DNA from: JAJXWB01 sp047971685
GTDB taxonomy: Bacteria; Pseudomonadota; Alphaproteobacteria; Rhizobiales; Beijerinckiaceae
Assembly: GCA_047971685.1 (NCBI GenBank)
Contig: JBKDZW010000047.1
Span: 1-24,620, forward strand
Direction of reading: 5' to 3'
DNA: 24,620 nucleotides
Under the pieces are notes generated by a model. That model was not told where the DNA came from and did not search any database. It saw only the letters and a list, made by a program, of their open reading frames with translations. How positions within the stretch are numbered: the stretch's first letter is position 1; the number at the start of each line of letters is the position of its first letter. Below, piece by piece: positions 22,699 to 24,620 of the stretch. A program made the position numbers and the translations under genes.

Positions 22699-22719
22699 GC
22701 TTGGTTAACGGCCGTCCTG

Positions 22720-23781
22720 TCAGGGCTTGAGAATGATGCGCCCGACGATCTTGCCTGCGCGAAGCTCGTTCAGCGATTTGTCGGCTTCGTCGAGGGACCG
22801 CGAAATCATCGGCACGCGCGGCACGCCCCCCTTGGCGACCAGCGCCATCAATTCCTTCAATTCCTCGAGATTGCCGACATAAGACCCTTGCAGGGTCATG
22901 GCGCGCTGCGGAATGGTCGGCGTCGGCACCGTGACCTCGCCGCCCATCAGGCCGACGACGATCACCCGTCCGCCGCGCGCCATCACATCGAGGCCGAGTT
23001 GCACGGTCGCGCCCGCGCCCACGAGATCGATTGACGCGGCCGCGCCTGCGCCATCCGGCGTCATTTTGCGGATTTGCGCCACGGCGTCGGGCGCCTTGGG
23101 GTCTATGGCCGCCAGCGCGCCGGCCTTCATCGCGGCCTCGCGGCTTGCGGCGTTGACGTCGACGACAATGGCGCCATGCGCGCCCATCGCCTTCATCAAG
23201 GTGAGGCACATCAGGCCGAGCCCGCCGGCGCCGATCACCACGATCGGCTCGCGCGTGTAGATTTCGGCGCCGATCTTTTTCAGCGCGCTATAGGTGGTCA
23301 GCCCCGAGCAGGCGTAGGGCGCGGCGACGGCCGTGTCCATGTCCCCAATGGGCAGGCAATAGCGTTTGTGCGGCGCCAGCACATGGGTGGCGTAGCCGCC
23401 GTTGCGGAACACGCCGAGGAAGCGCGATTGCAGGCAGAGATTTTCGTCGCCGCGCGCGCAGACCGCGCATTTGCCGCATCCGATCCAGGGAAAGACGACA
23501 ACCTTTTCGCCGGCCTTGACGGGCCCTGCATCCGGCCCGCCCGACACGATTTCGCCTGCGATCTCATGGCCCATGGTCAGCGGCAGCTTCAGGCCGCGCT
23601 CGCCCATGTTGAGCTTCTTGCCGGAGCCCAGATCGTAAAAGCCCTCGCAGATATGGATGTCGGAATGGCACACGCCTGCGGCGGTGATTTTCACCAGCAC
23701 TTCCTCGCCGGTCGGCTGCGGCGTCGGCCGGTCGTTGAGCTGGAGCGGGCCGTCGAAAACGGTGACGTCGTATGAGCGCAT
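22720..23781 (-). CDS. Zinc-dependent alcohol dehydrogenase (medium chain)
   Basis: This 353-residue medium-chain dehydrogenase/reductase oxidises alcohols or reduces aldehydes. Catalytic zinc ligands are C38 (AAGVCHSDIH), H72/E73 (MGHEIAGE) and C158 (APYACSGLTTYSA). The structural zinc cysteines are C102, C105, C108 and C116 (GCGKCAVCARGDENLC). The Rossmann loop GAGGLG (184-189) is followed by D208 in IVVDVNAAS, which favours NAD over NADP. Substrate is not predictable. The start is fixed by AGGAGG 8 nt before ATG 23781; the frame stays open upstream but without such a site. A 100-bp gap separates its stop from the BTLCP start. Confidence 0.95.
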   Translation of the reverse strand: MRSYDVTVFDGPLQLNDRPTPQPTGEEVLVKITAAGVCHSDIHICEGFYDLGSGKKLNMGERGLKLPLTMGHEIAGEIVSGGPDAGPVKAGEKVVVFPWIGCGKCAVCARGDENLCLQSRFLGVFRNGGYATHVLAPHKRYCLPIGDMDTAVAAPYACSGLTTYSALKKIGAEIYTREPIVVIGAGGLGLMCLTLMKAMGAHGAIVVDVNAASREAAMKAGALAAIDPKAPDAVAQIRKMTPDGAGAAASIDLVGAGATVQLGLDVMARGGRVIVVGLMGGEVTVPTPTIPQRAMTLQGSYVGNLEELKELMALVAKGGVPRVPMISRSLDEADKSLNELRAGKIVGRIILKP

Positions 23782-23789
23782 GAATTGTT

Positions 23790-23795
23790 CCTCCT
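23790..23795 (-). promoter_or_regulatory. Perfect Shine-Dalgarno of the alcohol dehydrogenase gene
   Basis: AGGAGG on the minus strand is 8 nt before the ATG at 23781. It decides the start against longer in-frame alternatives and is the strongest ribosome binding site in the window. Confidence 0.8.
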
Positions 23796-23920
23796 GCGTC
23801 CAGACTAGCAGCTTTGCCGGGCGCCGCGAGTCCTGCCCGCGCATGACGAGTGCGCCGTTCACTTTCCATTCATAATTCGTTAACCATGAATTCCAGAGCG
23901 GCGTTTTTTTGGAGGGTGCC

Positions 23921-24397
23921 ATGCGTAAGTTCACGTATTTGTGCGTCGCAGCAGCGACGTTTTTCACAGGGGTTTCGGTAAACCCCGCAGCCCAGGCCGC
24001 TCCCGTCGCGGCGCGCGCTGCGATCGCCGCCAGCGCCGCCGACCTGGCGCCCATCGACCGTGTCCAATACCGCCGCCACTATTCCTACCAGCCGGAGGTC
24101 GCCTACAAGCGGCGCATGGTGTACCGCCCGCGCGTCGTCTATCAGCCGCAGGTGGTCTATCGCCGGCAGGTGGTCTATCGCCCGCGCGTCGTCTACCGGC
24201 CACGGGTCGTCTATCGGAAAAAGGCCGTTTACCGTCCCACGCTCGTCTATCGCCGCGTCGCCGAGCCGCGCGTCTATTGGTCCAGCCCAAGCTACAGCTA
24301 CAGCTATAGCTACGTGCAACCGGTTTATGCGCAGCCTGTGTACGCGCAACCCGTCTACGTGCGCCCGGCCTATGGCTGGAGCGGCTGGGGCTATTGA
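23921..24397 (+). CDS. Secreted Tyr/Arg-rich repeat protein, unknown function
   Basis: The 158-residue protein starts at ATG 23921, 4-5 nt after GGAGGG. A signal peptide (MRKFTYLCVAAATFFTGVSV, cleavage near AQA-AP) is followed by a spacer and then about eight hexapeptide repeats with consensus xVVYRP(R/Q) (about residues 65-115). A SYSYSYSY run follows, then three QPVYA/V units and the tail GWSGWGY. Tyr and Arg dominate, and cysteine is absent from the mature part. I recognise no named domain. Such alternating Val-Tyr-Arg repeats could form beta-strands at the cell surface or bind polyanions; this is speculation. It is divergent from the alcohol dehydrogenase gene and is followed by a terminator. 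Confidence 0.75.
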   Translation: MRKFTYLCVAAATFFTGVSVNPAAQAAPVAARAAIAASAADLAPIDRVQYRRHYSYQPEVAYKRRMVYRPRVVYQPQVVYRRQVVYRPRVVYRPRVVYRKKAVYRPTLVYRRVAEPRVYWSSPSYSYSYSYVQPVYAQPVYAQPVYVRPAYGWSGWGY

Positions 24398-24413
24398 GAG
24401 AAGATAGTCTCGT

Positions 24414-24444
24414 CGGGCGTCGCGAAAACGCGGCGCCCGTTTTC
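24414..24444 (+). terminator. Rho-independent terminator after the Tyr-rich gene
   Basis: An 11-bp stem (24414-24424 with 24429-24439, one T-G wobble) closes an AAAA loop and is followed by TTTTC, with a further TTTT at 24451-24454. It sits between convergent genes and may also serve smc from the other strand. Confidence 0.75.
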
Positions 24445-24484
24445 ATTGGGTTTTCGGTTTCGGTGAGTTTTCCGTGTGGCGAAC

Positions 24485-24620
24485 TTATTCCGCCGCCGCC
24501 ACGAACTGCTCGGCCTGAGCAAGATCGACGGATACGAGCTGGCTGACGCCGCGCTCGGCCATGGTCACGCCGAACAAGCGGTCCATCCGCGCCATGGTGA
24601 TCGGATTATGCGTGATCGTC
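24485..24620 (-). CDS. smc: Chromosome segregation ATPase SMC, C-terminal end only
   Basis: Only the last 44 codons are inside the window; the gene continues past the right edge. The translation contains ITHNPITMARMDRLFGVTMA followed by ERGVSQLVSVDL, the end of the SMC C-terminal ATPase head, with the H-loop histidine in THN and the conserved LFGVTM segment. SMC proteins compact and segregate chromosomes together with ScpA/ScpB. The final residues AQAEQFVAAAE are the variable tail. The assignment rests on a short but characteristic stretch. Confidence 0.85.
   Translation of the reverse strand, partial: TITHNPITMARMDRLFGVTMAERGVSQLVSVDLAQAEQFVAAAE

Noticed and set aside
23868..23892. Inverted repeat ATTCAT...ATGAAT upstream of the Tyr-rich gene, as an operator
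   Set aside because: The arms are short, AT-rich and 12 bp apart in a promoter region, so they could easily arise by chance; I could not place -35/-10 elements around them.

Overview
This window comes from a high-GC alphaproteobacterium, most likely of the order Hyphomicrobiales (Rhizobiales). The evidence is the aa3 oxidase gene order (ctaD, ctaB, a small CoxF-like gene, ctaG, ctaE, a DUF983 gene, surf1), followed by thrC and an M16 peptidase gene; the plant-type glutamate-cysteine ligase; the BTLCP-type cysteine proteinase; and a TTAA-N7-TTAA box resembling a CtrA site. A family-level guess (Beijerinckiaceae/Methylocystaceae) would only be an impression. I see no rRNA, tRNA, CRISPR array, insertion sequence, phage gene or att site. 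This is a core-genome stretch.

Bases 2-5141 are the respiratory block: the 3' part of cytochrome c oxidase subunit I, heme O synthase, a one-helix CoxF-like protein, the CuB assembly factor CtaG, subunit III, a strong terminator, then a DUF983 zinc-ribbon membrane protein and SURF1. ctaD runs into ctaB with no stop codon in frame. Bases 5280-8630 hold thrC, an M16 zinc peptidase and a RimJ-like acetyltransferase, tightly packed. Bases 8785-13199 hold a large membrane c-di-GMP protein (signal peptide, membrane segments, PAS, degenerate GGDEF, intact EAL), a DsbA-like thioredoxin-fold protein with a Tat-like signal, a 31-codon secretory-looking ORF, and rsmE.

Bases 13353-19599 hold a small secreted protein with a perfect heptapeptide repeat, gshA (minus), ispH, an AhpD/CMD-like protein, an EamA transporter (minus), and thrB overlapping rnhA. 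Bases 19746-23781 hold a peroxiredoxin and a DsbD-alpha-domain-only protein (minus), a YqgE/AlgH protein (plus), a BTLCP proteinase (minus) and a zinc alcohol dehydrogenase (minus). The window closes with a Tyr/Arg-rich secreted repeat protein and the 3' end of smc (minus).

The most unusual feature is not one gene. Short, perfect or near-perfect tandem duplications recur in unrelated genes: 18 bp in ctaB, ctaG and rnhA, 21 bp in the secreted protein, 30 bp in the BTLCP gene. Inside genes the units are multiples of 3, so frame is kept. Between genes, 13-bp, 14/15-bp and 25-bp repeats occur upstream of yqgE, the secreted protein and ispH. The ctaD-ctaB read-through is the other observation most worth checking. 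I did not find a convincing new multi-gene system.
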